A program made the position numbers and the translations under genes. A DNA stretch of 64,000 nt from Nocardia sp. NBC_00565 (GTDB lineage: Bacteria > Actinomycetota > Actinomycetes > Mycobacteriales > Mycobacteriaceae). The stretch covers positions 5,208,001 through 5,272,000 of the forward strand of contig NZ_CP107785.1 in assembly GCF_036345915.1 (NCBI RefSeq), written 5' to 3'. The notes under the pieces are model-generated. The model saw nothing but the letters and a program-made list of their open reading frames with translations. It did not search any database and was not told where the DNA came from. Shown here piece by piece: positions 1 through 8,652 of the stretch. Position 1 is the stretch's first letter, and each line of letters begins with the position of its first letter.

Positions 1-545
1 AACGGTTCGACCATCGCCATGAGGCCGTGGGCCGCCAATTCGGAGACAGCCTGGGCGCAGGCGTGCAGGGTCGGGATGGTGCCAGCGTCCGCATCATCGA
101 GCCGCAGCAGCATTTTGCCGCCGTCGAGACGGAATCGCACCAGTGCGTCGGCGTCGTATCCGGTGAAGCGGTCGTCGATTTCCCATTCGGCGCCGGCCAA
201 ACCGCCGCGGTTCATCGAACCGATGACGATCTTGTCGTCCAGTGCGTCGAGCAACAGCAGTTCCTCGACCACATCGGGCGATCCGAGCACGCCGTCGACC
301 GCCGGATGGTCCAATGCGGTGAGCAGCCGCTCCAGCAGCGTGCGACGATCCGCCATCGCGGTCAGGTCCGAGCCGACGCCGAGGGCACCGCGCGCCGGAT
401 GGTCCGCGGCGATCAGGAACAGGGTTTCCTTGTTGGACAACAGACTCGGGCGCCGGACCCGCTTGGCGTAGGCCCGTTCGACCGCGGTGGGATCGGTGGC
501 GCGCTGTCGCAACAGCTCGCGCCAGCGTTCGTCGGTCAGATACAC
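1..545 (-). CDS. Cgl0159-type (beta/alpha)8 aldolase-like protein, inositol locus (partial)
   Basis: Only the N-terminal ~181 residues are present; the gene runs off the left edge. It starts at a GTG (545-543) inside the end of the upstream kinase gene, overlapping it by 10 bp, which implies translational coupling. The protein begins MYLTDERWRELL and contains the segments LFLIAADHPARGALGVG and KIVIGSMNRGGLAG, which resemble the DeoC/LacD-like Cgl0159 family encoded beside iolC in Corynebacterium and Nocardia. The family is a TIM-barrel aldolase-like protein and its exact reaction is not established. The role in inositol or related carbohydrate breakdown is inferred from the neighbours. Confidence 0.8.
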   Translation of the reverse strand, partial: MYLTDERWRELLRQRATDPTAVERAYAKRVRRPSLLSNKETLFLIAADHPARGALGVGSDLTAMADRRTLLERLLTALDHPAVDGVLGSPDVVEELLLLDALDDKIVIGSMNRGGLAGAEWEIDDRFTGYDADALVRFRLDGGKMLLRLDDADAGTIPTLHACAQAVSELAAHGLMAMVEP

Positions 546-1474
546 AGCACCTCCTCGATTTCGGCATTGGTCGGCATCGCGTCGGCACAGGCCAGCCGCG
601 AAGCCACCAGCGCACCAGCGGCATTGGCGTAGGTGGCGATCCGCTGTGGATCCCAGGCCGCGAGCAGACCGTGGATCAGCGCACCACCGAACCCGTCGCC
701 CGCGCCGAGACCGCACACCACCTCGACCCGGCAGGGCGGCACCGACCAGCGGCCGGATTCGGTGGCGATCAGCACTCCCTCGGCACCGCGCTTGATCACC
801 GCAAGGCGCACGCCGCGGGCCAGCAGTCGGTCGGCGGCTTCGTCCGGCTCGGCGGTACCGACCGCGATACGCACCTCGGTGCGGTTGCCCACCACGACAT
901 TCACGTGATCGAGCATCCAGCCGATCTCGGCGTGGGCGGTGGCTTCATCCGGCCAGAACATCGGCCGGTAATCCAGGTCGAGCACGGTATGGCCACGACG
1001 GCCACGGCGTTCGAGGATCGTGCGCTGGGTGGAGCGAGCGGGTTCCGCGCTGACGCCGGTACCGGTGACCCACAGCAGCGGCACCGAATCCACCACATCC
1101 CAGGGGATCTCGTCCTCGGTGAGGGTGAGATCCGGCGCGATGGGCGCGCGGTAGAACAGCAGCGGTGGATCGGCGGGTGGGTTGAGTTCGCAGAAGACCA
1201 CCGGCGTCAGCAGATCCGGGTTGGTCGTGACGTAGCCGGCCGAGACGCCGAAGTCCGCCAGCGCGGATCGCACGTAGTCGCCGAACCCGTCCGGGCCGAC
1301 CTTGGTCAGCACGGCGGCGCGCCGACCCAAGCGCGCCGCCGCCACGGCGACGTTGGTCGCCGTGCCGCCCAGGAACTTCGCGAAGGTCTCGACCTCGGCC
1401 AAGCCGACGCCGCTCTGCTGTGGATACAGATCGACGCCGACGCGCCCGACCGTGAGGACCTCGAGTCCGGTCAC
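536..1474 (-). CDS. iolC: PfkB-family sugar kinase, 5-dehydro-2-deoxygluconokinase-like
   Basis: A 312-residue PfkB/ribokinase-fold kinase. Visible signatures are the N-terminal GRVGVDLYPQQ, the glycine-rich substrate loop FLGGTATNVAVAAARLG (about residues 34-50) and the C-terminal anion-hole/catalytic motif GLGAGDGFGGAL (about 254-265) with the conserved Asp. The tyrosine-proline pair after GVDL and the length fit IolC, which phosphorylates 2-deoxy-5-keto-D-gluconate in myo-inositol catabolism. The start is GTG at 1474, preceded by GAGGTGGAGCT, which lies in a duplicated 77-bp segment. It overlaps the Cgl0159-like gene by 10 bp. Other PfkB sugar kinases remain possible, but the context (TIM-barrel isomerase, Gfo/Idh dehydrogenase) favours inositol. 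Confidence 0.82.
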   Translation of the reverse strand: MTGLEVLTVGRVGVDLYPQQSGVGLAEVETFAKFLGGTATNVAVAAARLGRRAAVLTKVGPDGFGDYVRSALADFGVSAGYVTTNPDLLTPVVFCELNPPADPPLLFYRAPIAPDLTLTEDEIPWDVVDSVPLLWVTGTGVSAEPARSTQRTILERRGRRGHTVLDLDYRPMFWPDEATAHAEIGWMLDHVNVVVGNRTEVRIAVGTAEPDEAADRLLARGVRLAVIKRGAEGVLIATESGRWSVPPCRVEVVCGLGAGDGFGGALIHGLLAAWDPQRIATYANAAGALVASRLACADAMPTNAEIEEVLCI

Positions 1475-1628
1475 AGCTCCACCTCGCTGGCGCTCGGCTC
1501 CGCTGCGACCGTTGGTGCTGTGTTTATGGTTCCCTCGCTGCGCTCGGTCACAGCTCCACCTCGCTGGCGCTCGGCTCCGCTGCGACCGTTGGTGCTGTGT
1601 TTATGGTTCCCTCGCTGCGCTCGGTCAC
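1468..1628. repeat. Tandem duplication of a 77-bp segment
   Basis: Two identical 77-bp units lie head to tail (1468-1544 and 1545-1621), followed by the first seven bases of a third (1622-1628). The array fills the whole gap between the ABC ATPase stop (1625) and the iolC start (1474) and carries the iolC ribosome binding region, so each unit holds a copy of the GGTGGAG element. It looks like replication slippage or recombination duplicating an intergenic linker. Confidence 0.95.
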
Positions 1629-2458
1629 GGTGTGACCACCCGTTGTAATTCGTGCTGCAGTGCGTCGAGTTCGGCGCCACCGGCCATTTGCCGGGTCAGC
1701 TCCGGCAGGTCGATCTCGGACTTCTCGTAGGAGCCGAGCATCGCGCCGCGTTTGAGCAGCAGGAAGCGGTCGCCGACCGGGAAGGCGTGGTGCGGGTTGT
1801 GGGTGATCAGAATGACCCCGAGTCCGCGATCCCGGGCCTGCACAACGTACTTCAGCACGACACCGGCCTGTTTCACGCCGAGTGCGGCGGTTGGTTCGTC
1901 CAGGATGAGTACCTTGGCGCCGTAGTGCACGGCCCTGGCGATCGCGACGCACTGGCGCTGGCCGCCGGAGAGCGTGCCGACCGGCTGTTCCATGTCGCGG
2001 ATCTCGATTCCCATGTCCGCCAACGCCTGTCGCGCGATATCGCGGCCCTTGCGGCGGTCGAGCAGTCGCAGCGGTCCGTAGCCGACGGTCGGCTCCGAGC
2101 CGAGCACGAAGTTGCGCCAGACGCTCATCAGCGGCACCACCGCGAGGTCCTGGTACACGGTCGCGATACCGTGGTCCAGAGCCTCTCGGGGCGAGGACAA
2201 TCGGACCGATTCACCGTCGAGTTTCAGCTCACCTCGGTCGTGCTGGTGCACACCGGCGAGGATCTTGATGAGCGTCGACTTGCCCGCGCCGTTGTCGCCG
2301 AGGATGCAGGTGACCTGTCCCGCGTTCACCACGGTCGAGACGTCGCGCAGCGCGACGACACCGCCGTAGCTCTTGCCGATATCGATCGCTTCGATCAGTG
2401 GCCCACCCGTCTCCCGGCCACCACCCCCCATGGAATCGCTGCGCGATACTGCGTTCAT
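1625..2458 (-). CDS. Sugar ABC transporter ATP-binding protein
   Basis: A 277-residue single-domain ABC ATPase of the carbohydrate (CUT2/ribose-type) importers. Walker A is GDNGAGKST, the signature is [14 protein letters not shown], Walker B is [12 protein letters not shown] and the switch histidine lies in [11 protein letters not shown]. Rhizobial and actinobacterial inositol or sugar importers often use such half-length ATPases, which dimerise, instead of the double-domain RbsA. The start is ATG at 2458, giving an ATGA overlap with the permease stop, so the two are coupled. It energises uptake through the permease and binding protein next to it. An upstream in-frame extension exists but is only the shadow of the permease gene. 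Confidence 0.9.
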   Translation of the reverse strand: MNAVSRSDSMGGGGRETGGPLIEAIDIGKSYGGVVALRDVSTVVNAGQVTCILGDNGAGKSTLIKILAGVHQHDRGELKLDGESVRLSSPREALDHGIATVYQDLAVVPLMSVWRNFVLGSEPTVGYGPLRLLDRRKGRDIARQALADMGIEIRDMEQPVGTLSGGQRQCVAIARAVHYGAKVLILDEPTAALGVKQAGVVLKYVVQARDRGLGVILITHNPHHAFPVGDRFLLLKRGAMLGSYEKSEIDLPELTRQMAGGAELDALQHELQRVVTP

Positions 2459-3507
2459 CGGCGTACCCTTTCGGCTCGCTTCTTGAAAACGTTGTTGACC
2501 AACACCGCCGCCAGCAGCAGCACCCCGAGGAACAGCATGAACCAGTCGCTGTCCCATCCGGCGAAGACGATGCCCTGACGCGCCATGCCGAAGATCAGCG
2601 CACCGATCGCGGCGCCGACCGCCGAACCGAACCCGCCGGTCAGCAGGCAGCCGCCGACCACGGCCGCGATGATGTAGTGCAGCTCCAGCCCGACACCCTG
2701 ATTCGCCTGCACGCTGGAGAACCGCAGGATGCTGCAGGATCCGACGACCCAGCCCGCGAACGCGGTGGTCATGAAGAGCAGGATCTTGGTCCCATTCGCG
2801 GGCACGCCGACGGCCCGCGCGCTGGGCAGTGCGCCGCCCACCGCGAAGATCCAGTTGCCGAACTTGGTGCGCACCAGGACAAGTGCCGCGATCGCGGTGA
2901 GTACGACCCACCAGACGACCGATGCCTGCAGGTGGGTGTCACCGATATTCAATGTCGACGCGAAGACCCATCCGGCCGAGTTGTAGCCGTCGGCGCTCCG
3001 AATGCCCGACACCTGAACGGTTCCGGTGATCCAGCGGGTCACGCCGAGGTTCAGGCCCTGCAGCGCGAGAAACGTGCCGAGGGTGACGATGAAGCTCGGT
3101 AGGCCCGTGCGCATCACCAGCCACCCGTTGAACGCACCGACGATCAGCGCGAAGATCAGCGAAACCAGCAGTGCCAGCCAGACATTCCAGCCCGCGTGCA
3201 CCGCGAGCAAGGCGGTGACCAGCGCGGTAGAGGCGGTCATGACACCGGCCGACAGATCGAATTCACCCCCGATCATCAACAGCGCCACCGCGACCGCCAT
3301 GATGCCCAGCGTGGACGAATCGTCCAGCCAGGTCGCGACGCCGAGCGGGCTGAGGAACCGGTCGGTAATGATCGAGAAGAATACGAAAACCAGTGCGGCG
3401 CCGAGTAATGCGCCGATCTCCGGTCGCACGACCAACCGCTGGAACAGCGACGGACCCTCCGGCGGAGTGCTCGGAGATAACTCGGAAGGTTTTGTGGCAA
3501 CAGTCAT
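2455..3507 (-). CDS. Sugar ABC transporter permease (RbsC-like)
   Basis: A 350-residue, very hydrophobic membrane protein of the BPD_transp_2 family. It has repeated membrane spans and the conserved periplasmic-binding-protein-dependent permease pattern around [18 protein letters not shown] (about residues 90-107) and [19 protein letters not shown]. The start is ATG at 3507 with GAGGAAGTGG just upstream; longer in-frame starts would add an unlikely charged leader. The 3' end overlaps the ATPase start by 4 bp. It forms the membrane channel of the importer in this operon. Confidence 0.9.
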   Translation of the reverse strand: MTVATKPSELSPSTPPEGPSLFQRLVVRPEIGALLGAALVFVFFSIITDRFLSPLGVATWLDDSSTLGIMAVAVALLMIGGEFDLSAGVMTASTALVTALLAVHAGWNVWLALLVSLIFALIVGAFNGWLVMRTGLPSFIVTLGTFLALQGLNLGVTRWITGTVQVSGIRSADGYNSAGWVFASTLNIGDTHLQASVVWWVVLTAIAALVLVRTKFGNWIFAVGGALPSARAVGVPANGTKILLFMTTAFAGWVVGSCSILRFSSVQANQGVGLELHYIIAAVVGGCLLTGGFGSAVGAAIGALIFGMARQGIVFAGWDSDWFMLFLGVLLLAAVLVNNVFKKRAERVRR

Positions 3508-3520
3508 TTCATCCACTTCC

Positions 3521-4528
3521 TCAGCGCATGCCCAGTGCCACGCGGGCGGCGACGGCTTCGACATTGTTCTTGTCGACGAAGGCGGGGCCCGTCTGCACCG
3601 GTGCGCCACCACCGACCGAGTTCAGGTTCGTCCGATACAGCTGCAGCATGACGACCGGCAGGTAGCCCTGCTCGTACTGCTGCTGGTCCACGGCGAACAG
3701 CAGTTTGCCCGCCCGAATGGCCTCGACCACATCGGTATTCAGGTCGAAGGTCGCGACCGTCGCGGCGGACCGCGACTCCTTCACTCCGTCCACCGCGCGG
3801 GCGGCGACCTGTGAATTCAGCGTCAGCACCGCGTCGATGGACCGGTCCGCCTCCAGTGCGCCCTTGATGCGGGACTGAGCGTCGGTGGGGTTGTTGATGT
3901 CCACCTGCAGTGTGGTCCCGTTGCCGAAGGCCTTGGTCGCGCCGTCACACCGTTGATTGGCGCCGATATTGCCCGCCTCGTGGATCACGCAGAGCAGCTT
4001 CTTGCGGCCCGCGTCGGCGAGGCGTTTACCCGCGGCCTGCCCGGCCAGCGTCTCGCTTTGTCCCACATGACCGATCGCGCCGAACTCAGCGCTCTCGCTC
4101 TCGCCCGAATTGATGGTGACCACGGGAATGCCTGCGGCGACGGCCTTTTCGATCGAAGGCCGCAGCGCCTCCGGGTTGGCCATCGATACGACCAGTCCGT
4201 CCACACCTTGTGCGACGGCGTTATCGATGAGTTTGGCCTGCTGGCCCGGGTCACCGGAGGAGTTGTATTCGACACGGACGCCGAGATCCTTGCCTGCCGC
4301 CTCCGCGCCGTTCTTCACGACATTCCAGAAGGCGTCACCCGGGCTGCCGTGCGTCACCACCGCGACGGAGCCCAATTTGCCTTGGGCGACCGGGGATTGG
4401 GTCGGCGCGGGCGCATCTTGCCCCGGCCCGCTACACGCGGCGAGGATGGTGGCCGCGGCCAGCCACGGCGTCAGGCGGCGCGATCGCCGCCACCACGCCG
4501 TGTGTTTTTCGACTGACATCGTCGTCAT
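3521..4528 (-). CDS. Sugar ABC transporter substrate-binding lipoprotein
   Basis: A 335-residue periplasmic-binding-protein-like (PBP1/RbsB type) sugar-binding protein. After a basic leader it has a lipobox LAACSG around residue 30, so it is a predicted lipoprotein anchored outside the membrane. The mature part has RbsB-like features such as GVDGLVVSMANPEAL and a late AGKLLFAVDQQQYEQGYL, the hinge-proximal helix of this family. The start at ATG 4528 is preceded by GGGAAG at good spacing; a second ATG at 4519 is the alternative. It lies 10 bp behind the isomerase gene and 13 bp before the permease. The ligand is probably an inositol or other cyclitol, from context only. Confidence 0.88.
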   Translation of the reverse strand: MTTMSVEKHTAWWRRSRRLTPWLAAATILAACSGPGQDAPAPTQSPVAQGKLGSVAVVTHGSPGDAFWNVVKNGAEAAGKDLGVRVEYNSSGDPGQQAKLIDNAVAQGVDGLVVSMANPEALRPSIEKAVAAGIPVVTINSGESESAEFGAIGHVGQSETLAGQAAGKRLADAGRKKLLCVIHEAGNIGANQRCDGATKAFGNGTTLQVDINNPTDAQSRIKGALEADRSIDAVLTLNSQVAARAVDGVKESRSAATVATFDLNTDVVEAIRAGKLLFAVDQQQYEQGYLPVVMLQLYRTNLNSVGGGAPVQTGPAFVDKNNVEAVAARVALGMR

Positions 4529-4538
4529 CACTTCCCAA

Positions 4539-5447
4539 CTAGATTCGAGCCCAATGGGATCGGGCGTCGCCGAGCGCGGAGCCGATGGCCGCGAGATATG
4601 CCAGGCTGCGTGCGGTGTCCCGGCTCGGCAGCTCCGCCGAGTCGTCCGGGCGCACCGCGGTGTCCTGTTCGATGACATACCAGCCGCGGTAACCGGCGGC
4701 GCGGACGCTTCGTACCAGTGCGTCGATGTCGACATCACCCTCGCCCAGCGGGACGTAGATGCCCCTGCGGACGGCGTCGCTGTATTCGATTGCGCCGCTG
4801 CGGACTTGGTCGGCGATGACGTTGCGGACATCCTTGAGGTGGATGTGTCCGATCCGGTCCGGGCGGCGCTGGGCCAGGCGCACCGGATCGCTGCCGCCGA
4901 TGAGCAGGTGGCCGGTGTCGAGGCACAGGTCGAGGTCGGAATCGGCGAGAAAGCGGTCTACTTCGGCTTCGCTCTCGATGTAGGTGCCGACGTGTGGGTG
5001 CAGTACGGTGCGCAGTCCGTGTTCGGCGGCGACATCCCGGATGGTGGCGGCGGTTTCGATGAGGGTCTGCCACTCTTTGTCGGAAAGCTCTGGGCGCGTG
5101 TCGTATCCGTCGAGTCCGGTCGCGGCCGCGAGGACGATCATTTGGGCGCCGGTCGCGGCGAACAGCGCGGCGTTCGTCCGGGCCGCCTCGATCGCCTGCT
5201 CAGGATCGCGGTGCAGCGCGAGGGCGAGGAAGCCACCGACCGCGGTGATGCCGAAACCGTTCAGCAGGGCACGTAGTTCGACCGGGTCCTGCGGTAGGTA
5301 GCCCGGTGGGCCCAGCTCCATCGCGGAGATGCCGAGGGCGACCATCTCGGTCAAGACGGTTCGAGCGTCGAGCACATGCCCCCAACCGGGGACCTCGCAG
5401 ACTCCCCAGGAGATTGGTGCGGCCGCGATACGAAGTGGTTCGGGCAT
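4539..5447 (-). CDS. TIM-barrel sugar phosphate isomerase/epimerase (IolE/inosose dehydratase-like)
   Basis: A 302-residue xylose-isomerase-like TIM barrel (AP_endonuc_2 family). The N-terminal APISWGVCEVPGWG resembles the start of inosose dehydratases. Metal-binding residues of the fold are seen at HPHVGTYIE, LDTGHLLIGG and HIHLKDVRN. IolE dehydrates scyllo-inosose, but the family also includes epimerases and isomerases, so the reaction is inferred from the iolC and dehydrogenase neighbours. The start is ATG at 5447 with GGAGAG upstream. It is the first gene of the minus-strand operon and is transcribed from the operator-bearing region shared with the LacI regulator. Confidence 0.8.
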   Translation of the reverse strand: MPEPLRIAAAPISWGVCEVPGWGHVLDARTVLTEMVALGISAMELGPPGYLPQDPVELRALLNGFGITAVGGFLALALHRDPEQAIEAARTNAALFAATGAQMIVLAAATGLDGYDTRPELSDKEWQTLIETAATIRDVAAEHGLRTVLHPHVGTYIESEAEVDRFLADSDLDLCLDTGHLLIGGSDPVRLAQRRPDRIGHIHLKDVRNVIADQVRSGAIEYSDAVRRGIYVPLGEGDVDIDALVRSVRAAGYRGWYVIEQDTAVRPDDSAELPSRDTARSLAYLAAIGSALGDARSHWARI

Positions 5448-5494
5448 CAGACTCTCCGACCTTCGGTGTCGATCGACGTGTTGCGCTCTGAACT

Positions 5495-5510
5495 GTTGGA
5501 GCGCTCCAAC
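5495..5510. promoter_or_regulatory. LacI-type operator palindrome
   Basis: A perfect 16-bp palindrome, GTTGGAGCGCTCCAAC, with the central CG typical of LacI-family operators. It lies 48 bp upstream of the first gene of the minus-strand sugar operon. A second palindrome with the same GAGCGCTC core is at 5632-5643. The adjacent LacI gene is the likely binder (inference). Confidence 0.8.
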
Positions 5511-5631
5511 TATGTAACGTGGGTCATAGTGTGTCAAGTACTGCACAGGTGCCAGTCCTACTTGCTCTACCTGGGAAGATAGCCAGGTTCTCAGCAAAAC
5601 CCCAGGCCTCGCAATGTGAAAATTGTCTAGT

Positions 5632-5643
5632 TAGAGCGCTCTA
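5632..5643. promoter_or_regulatory. Second LacI-type operator palindrome
   Basis: A perfect 12-bp palindrome, TAGAGCGCTCTA, sharing the GAGCGCTC core with the operator at 5495-5510, 62 bp upstream of the LacI gene start. Two sites in one divergent region suggest co-regulation of the sugar operon and autoregulation of the repressor, possibly with looping. Confidence 0.75.
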
Positions 5644-5705
5644 TTGATAAGGGCGCGGCAACCTTGTAACGTCCGACAGGGCACCGAAGCGCGAACGGAG
5701 GCGAT

Positions 5706-6710
5706 ATGACACGACCAACCATGGAAGATGTCGCCGCGCGCGCCGGAGTCTCCCGCGCCCTGGTCTCGCTCGTCATGCGCAACTCCCCCAAGGTCAGCGA
5801 ACATCGCCGCCGCGCGGTGCTGGCGGCCGCGAAAGACCTCGGCTACCAACCGCACATCATGGCGCGCTCGTTGGCGAGCCGCACCTCGAACATCGTCGGA
5901 GTCATGGTCTCCGACCTGCACAATGCCTTCTTCGCCGACGTTGTGGAGGGTATGGACGCGGCGGCGCAGGATGCCGGCCTCGAGCTGATCCTGAACACCG
6001 GCCGGCGCAGCGCTGCCCGGGAACGCACCGCATTGGAGAGTCTGCTGTCTTTCCGGCCGGGTGGGGTCATCATGCTGTCGCCGGTGTTGCCTGCGGCGGC
6101 GATTCGCGATGCCGCGGCGAAGTGCCCGCTGGTTCTCGTCTCGCGGAGTTCGACCATCGCCGACGTCGACACGGTGAACGACGATGGTGAAATCGGCGCG
6201 GGACTCGCCGTCGACCATCTGGTGTCATTGGGTCACCGACGCATCGTGCATCTCGACGGCGGTGGCGCTTTTACCTCGGCATCGCGGCGCCGCGGCTATC
6301 GCGACGCGATGAAGCGGCACGAGCTCGAGCCGATGATCATCGCGAGTGAACACACCGACTCGGCGGGTATCGCCGCCGTGCAAAAGTTGCTGAATCTGTT
6401 CTCCCGGAACAATTTTCCGACCGCGTTGGTGTGCGGCAACGACTTCAACGCGGTGGGCGCGATGTCGGCTCTGGAGGAGGCGGGATTGCGTGTGCCACAG
6501 GATGTTTCCGTCGTCGGTTACGACAACACGTCACTGGCGGCGCTTCGTCATTTCGCGCTGACCACCATCGATCAGCCACGAATTCAGATGGGCCGCTTGG
6601 CGATCGAGGCATTGTCCGAACGCCTTCGCGAAGAACGCACCGAGCCGGTTCGTCGCCGACTACAACCTTCGCTGGTCGTCCGCTCCACGACGGCCGCGCC
6701 CACCAATTGA
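5706..6710 (+). CDS. LacI-family transcriptional regulator
   Basis: A 334-residue LacI/GalR repressor. The N-terminal helix-turn-helix reads TMEDVAARAGVSRALVS, followed by the hinge helix region PHIMARSLASRTS. The effector domain is of the periplasmic-binding-protein type (GVMVSDLHNAFFADVVEG through DVSVVGYDNTSLA). The ATG at 5706 is preceded by CGGAGG. It is divergent from the sugar/inositol operon, with two matching palindromes between them, and upstream of the dehydrogenase gene on its own strand. It probably represses both in the absence of the sugar or cyclitol inducer. Confidence 0.92.
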   Translation: MTRPTMEDVAARAGVSRALVSLVMRNSPKVSEHRRRAVLAAAKDLGYQPHIMARSLASRTSNIVGVMVSDLHNAFFADVVEGMDAAAQDAGLELILNTGRRSAARERTALESLLSFRPGGVIMLSPVLPAAAIRDAAAKCPLVLVSRSSTIADVDTVNDDGEIGAGLAVDHLVSLGHRRIVHLDGGGAFTSASRRRGYRDAMKRHELEPMIIASEHTDSAGIAAVQKLLNLFSRNNFPTALVCGNDFNAVGAMSALEEAGLRVPQDVSVVGYDNTSLAALRHFALTTIDQPRIQMGRLAIEALSERLREERTEPVRRRLQPSLVVRSTTAAPTN

Positions 6711-6924
6711 ATTGGTCTGGTTCGGCTGGATGCGCCCGGCCGGGCAGACCACGCGAAATACCCGCCAGGACGCTCGATCGGGCCAGTAGGCGCACCGGAA
6801 CCATCTGCACTGCCCGACAGAAGCGGATCCGAACACCACGTTCCACCCGATCTACATGAGAGCCCAGCGAACGCCGGCCTCCAACCACAAGTGCACATCC
6901 CATACCTCACCAGGAGGAGAGTCG

Positions 6925-7944
6925 ATGACATCCGATAAAACCGTCACCTTGGGCCTGGCAGGCACCGGACGGATCGGGACCTCACACGCCGAAACCCTCA
7001 AGAACCTCCCCGGCGTCGACACGGTCATCGCCGCCGACGCCGACCCCGAACGAGCCCGCGCCGCAGCCGCAAAACTCGGCGTCCAAGCCGTCCCCGACCT
7101 CGACACCCTCTTCGCCGCCGACCTCGACGGCATCATCATCGCCACCGCCACCGACTCCCACCCCGAACTCATCACCCGCGCCGTAGACCAAGGCATCCCG
7201 GTCTTCTGCGAAAAGCCGGTAGCCACCGACATCGAAGGCACCCTCGCCGTCATCCGGCACGTTCAAAACTCCAGTGTCCCAGTGCAAATCGGCTTCCAAC
7301 GCCGCTTCGACGCCGGCTACCGAGCCGCCCGCGATGCCATCGCCTCCGGCACCCTCGGCTGGCTACACACCCTCCGCGCCACCACCCTCGACCCCACACC
7401 CCCACCCGCGGACTACATCCCCCACTCCGGCGGCATCTTCCGCGACTGCGGCGTCCACGACTTCGACATCATCCGCTGGGTCACCGGGCGCGAGGTGGTC
7501 GAGGTCTACGCCACCGGGGCCAATCGCGGTGAGCAGTTCTTCGCCGACGCGAGCGATGTGGATACCGCCGCGGTGTTGCTGCGTCTGGATGACGATACGT
7601 TGGTAACGGTTTCGCTCGGGCGCTACAACGGTGCGGGCTACGACGTCCGGCTGGAAGTTCTCGGCTCGCGCGGCAATGCGATCGTCGGGTTGGACGACCG
7701 CGCTCCCTTGAGTTCCGTCGAACCCGACTATGTCCCTTCACCTCTCCCCCCGTACCCGGGATTCATGGAACGGTTCCGGCGGGCGTACACCGACGAGTTG
7801 GCGGCGTTCCTATCGGTCCTTTCGGGCGATCTCGAAAACCCATGCACCGCAATGGATGCCCTCGAAGCGTTCTACATCGCCGAGGCCTGTGAGTTGTCAC
7901 GCACCGAGCGCCGCCCGGTTTCAGTGGCCGAAGTCCGGCGCTGA
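6925..7944 (+). CDS. Gfo/Idh/MocA oxidoreductase, inositol 2-dehydrogenase-like
   Basis: A 339-residue NAD(P)-dependent dehydrogenase. The Rossmann motif is GLAGTGRIGTSHAE, and the conserved EKP motif of the family is in VFCEKPVATD (about residue 97). The active-site region is GGIFRDCGVHDFDIIRW, with the Asp and His characteristic of inositol dehydrogenases (about 174-190). The start at ATG 6925 has a strong AGGAGGAGA at 6911-6919. Position after the LacI gene and opposite the iolC/IolE operon supports oxidation of myo-inositol to scyllo-inosose, though related cyclitols or sugars are possible. The first half of the gene is unusually C-rich at third positions compared with the second half. 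Confidence 0.85.
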   Translation: MTSDKTVTLGLAGTGRIGTSHAETLKNLPGVDTVIAADADPERARAAAAKLGVQAVPDLDTLFAADLDGIIIATATDSHPELITRAVDQGIPVFCEKPVATDIEGTLAVIRHVQNSSVPVQIGFQRRFDAGYRAARDAIASGTLGWLHTLRATTLDPTPPPADYIPHSGGIFRDCGVHDFDIIRWVTGREVVEVYATGANRGEQFFADASDVDTAAVLLRLDDDTLVTVSLGRYNGAGYDVRLEVLGSRGNAIVGLDDRAPLSSVEPDYVPSPLPPYPGFMERFRRAYTDELAAFLSVLSGDLENPCTAMDALEAFYIAEACELSRTERRPVSVAEVRR

Positions 7945-8024
7945 TCCCTTCGTTGCGTCGGGCCGCGCACCTGCGGCCCGACGCTTCGTTACCCTCCAGC
8001 GTCGGTGAGCTGCTCGCGCCGCCG

Positions 8025-8262
8025 CTGCCGATCGACAGCTCGGCGTTCTCGCGCCGCAGCCACAGCAACTCCTCGCATTCGGACTCGCTCAACTTCTCGC
8101 CGCCGACGCGGTCGACGCGGTCACGGGCCCCCAGTTCGCGAGGGTCCCGTCGTTGATGCCCAGTTCACGGGCCGCCTGCGCGATCGAGCGCCCGGTCTCG
8201 CGCACGATCCGCACCGCTCCCTCACGGAACTCCGGATCGAACTTACGTCCCTTCTCCGCCAT
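8025..8262 (-). pseudogene. IS3-family transposase OrfA remnant (frameshifted, truncated)
   Basis: Read on the minus strand from ATG 8262, the sequence gives MAEKGRKFDPEFREGAVRIV followed by RSIAQAARELGIN, the helix-turn-helix N-terminus of IS3-type OrfA. In a run of five C at 8128-8132 the frame shifts by one base; the other frame resumes with RDRVDRVGGEKLSESE and LLWLRRENAELS, the leucine-zipper part. The similarity then stops at about 8030, before the OrfB frameshift region. No OrfB or clear terminal inverted repeats were found, so this is a dead relic. Confidence 0.8.
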
Positions 8263-8652
8263 CTGGCCTTTCCTCTATGGTCAGGCCTCCACGATATGAG
8301 GGGAATCGCACATGCGCCGTCCGCAGGTTTCGTGGAGCAGCAACCCTTTGTATGGGTAGGGGTGCTGACGGCGGGTGGTAGTCCTACCTGTCGACTGGGG
8401 GCCTCGCGCAGCGAGCTGTAGTTGTGTCCGCTCGAAGGTGTCCTTGCTGATCAGTGCATCGTGAGCGGGTTGTCGGAATGGACCTATTCGCGTTGGGGCC
8501 GTCGCTGCGGCTTATGATCGAGTTGTCGGAGCCAGCTGGTTTCGCCTCGAGAGGTGAGTACATGAGTCGCTCATGGTGCGGTCGGGGTGGCGGGGCGGAG
8601 CAGACACGCGAATTTTCCGGGAAGTCCGCGCCAGTGATCGGGCGAGCGGTCG
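8263..8652. other. Intergenic stretch between IS relic and PknK-like gene
   Basis: No open frame here has convincing protein features. The first part (to about 8300) may be the end of the degraded insertion sequence; the rest must contain the promoter of the large kinase gene, but no clear -10/-35 pair was recognised. Confidence 0.4.
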
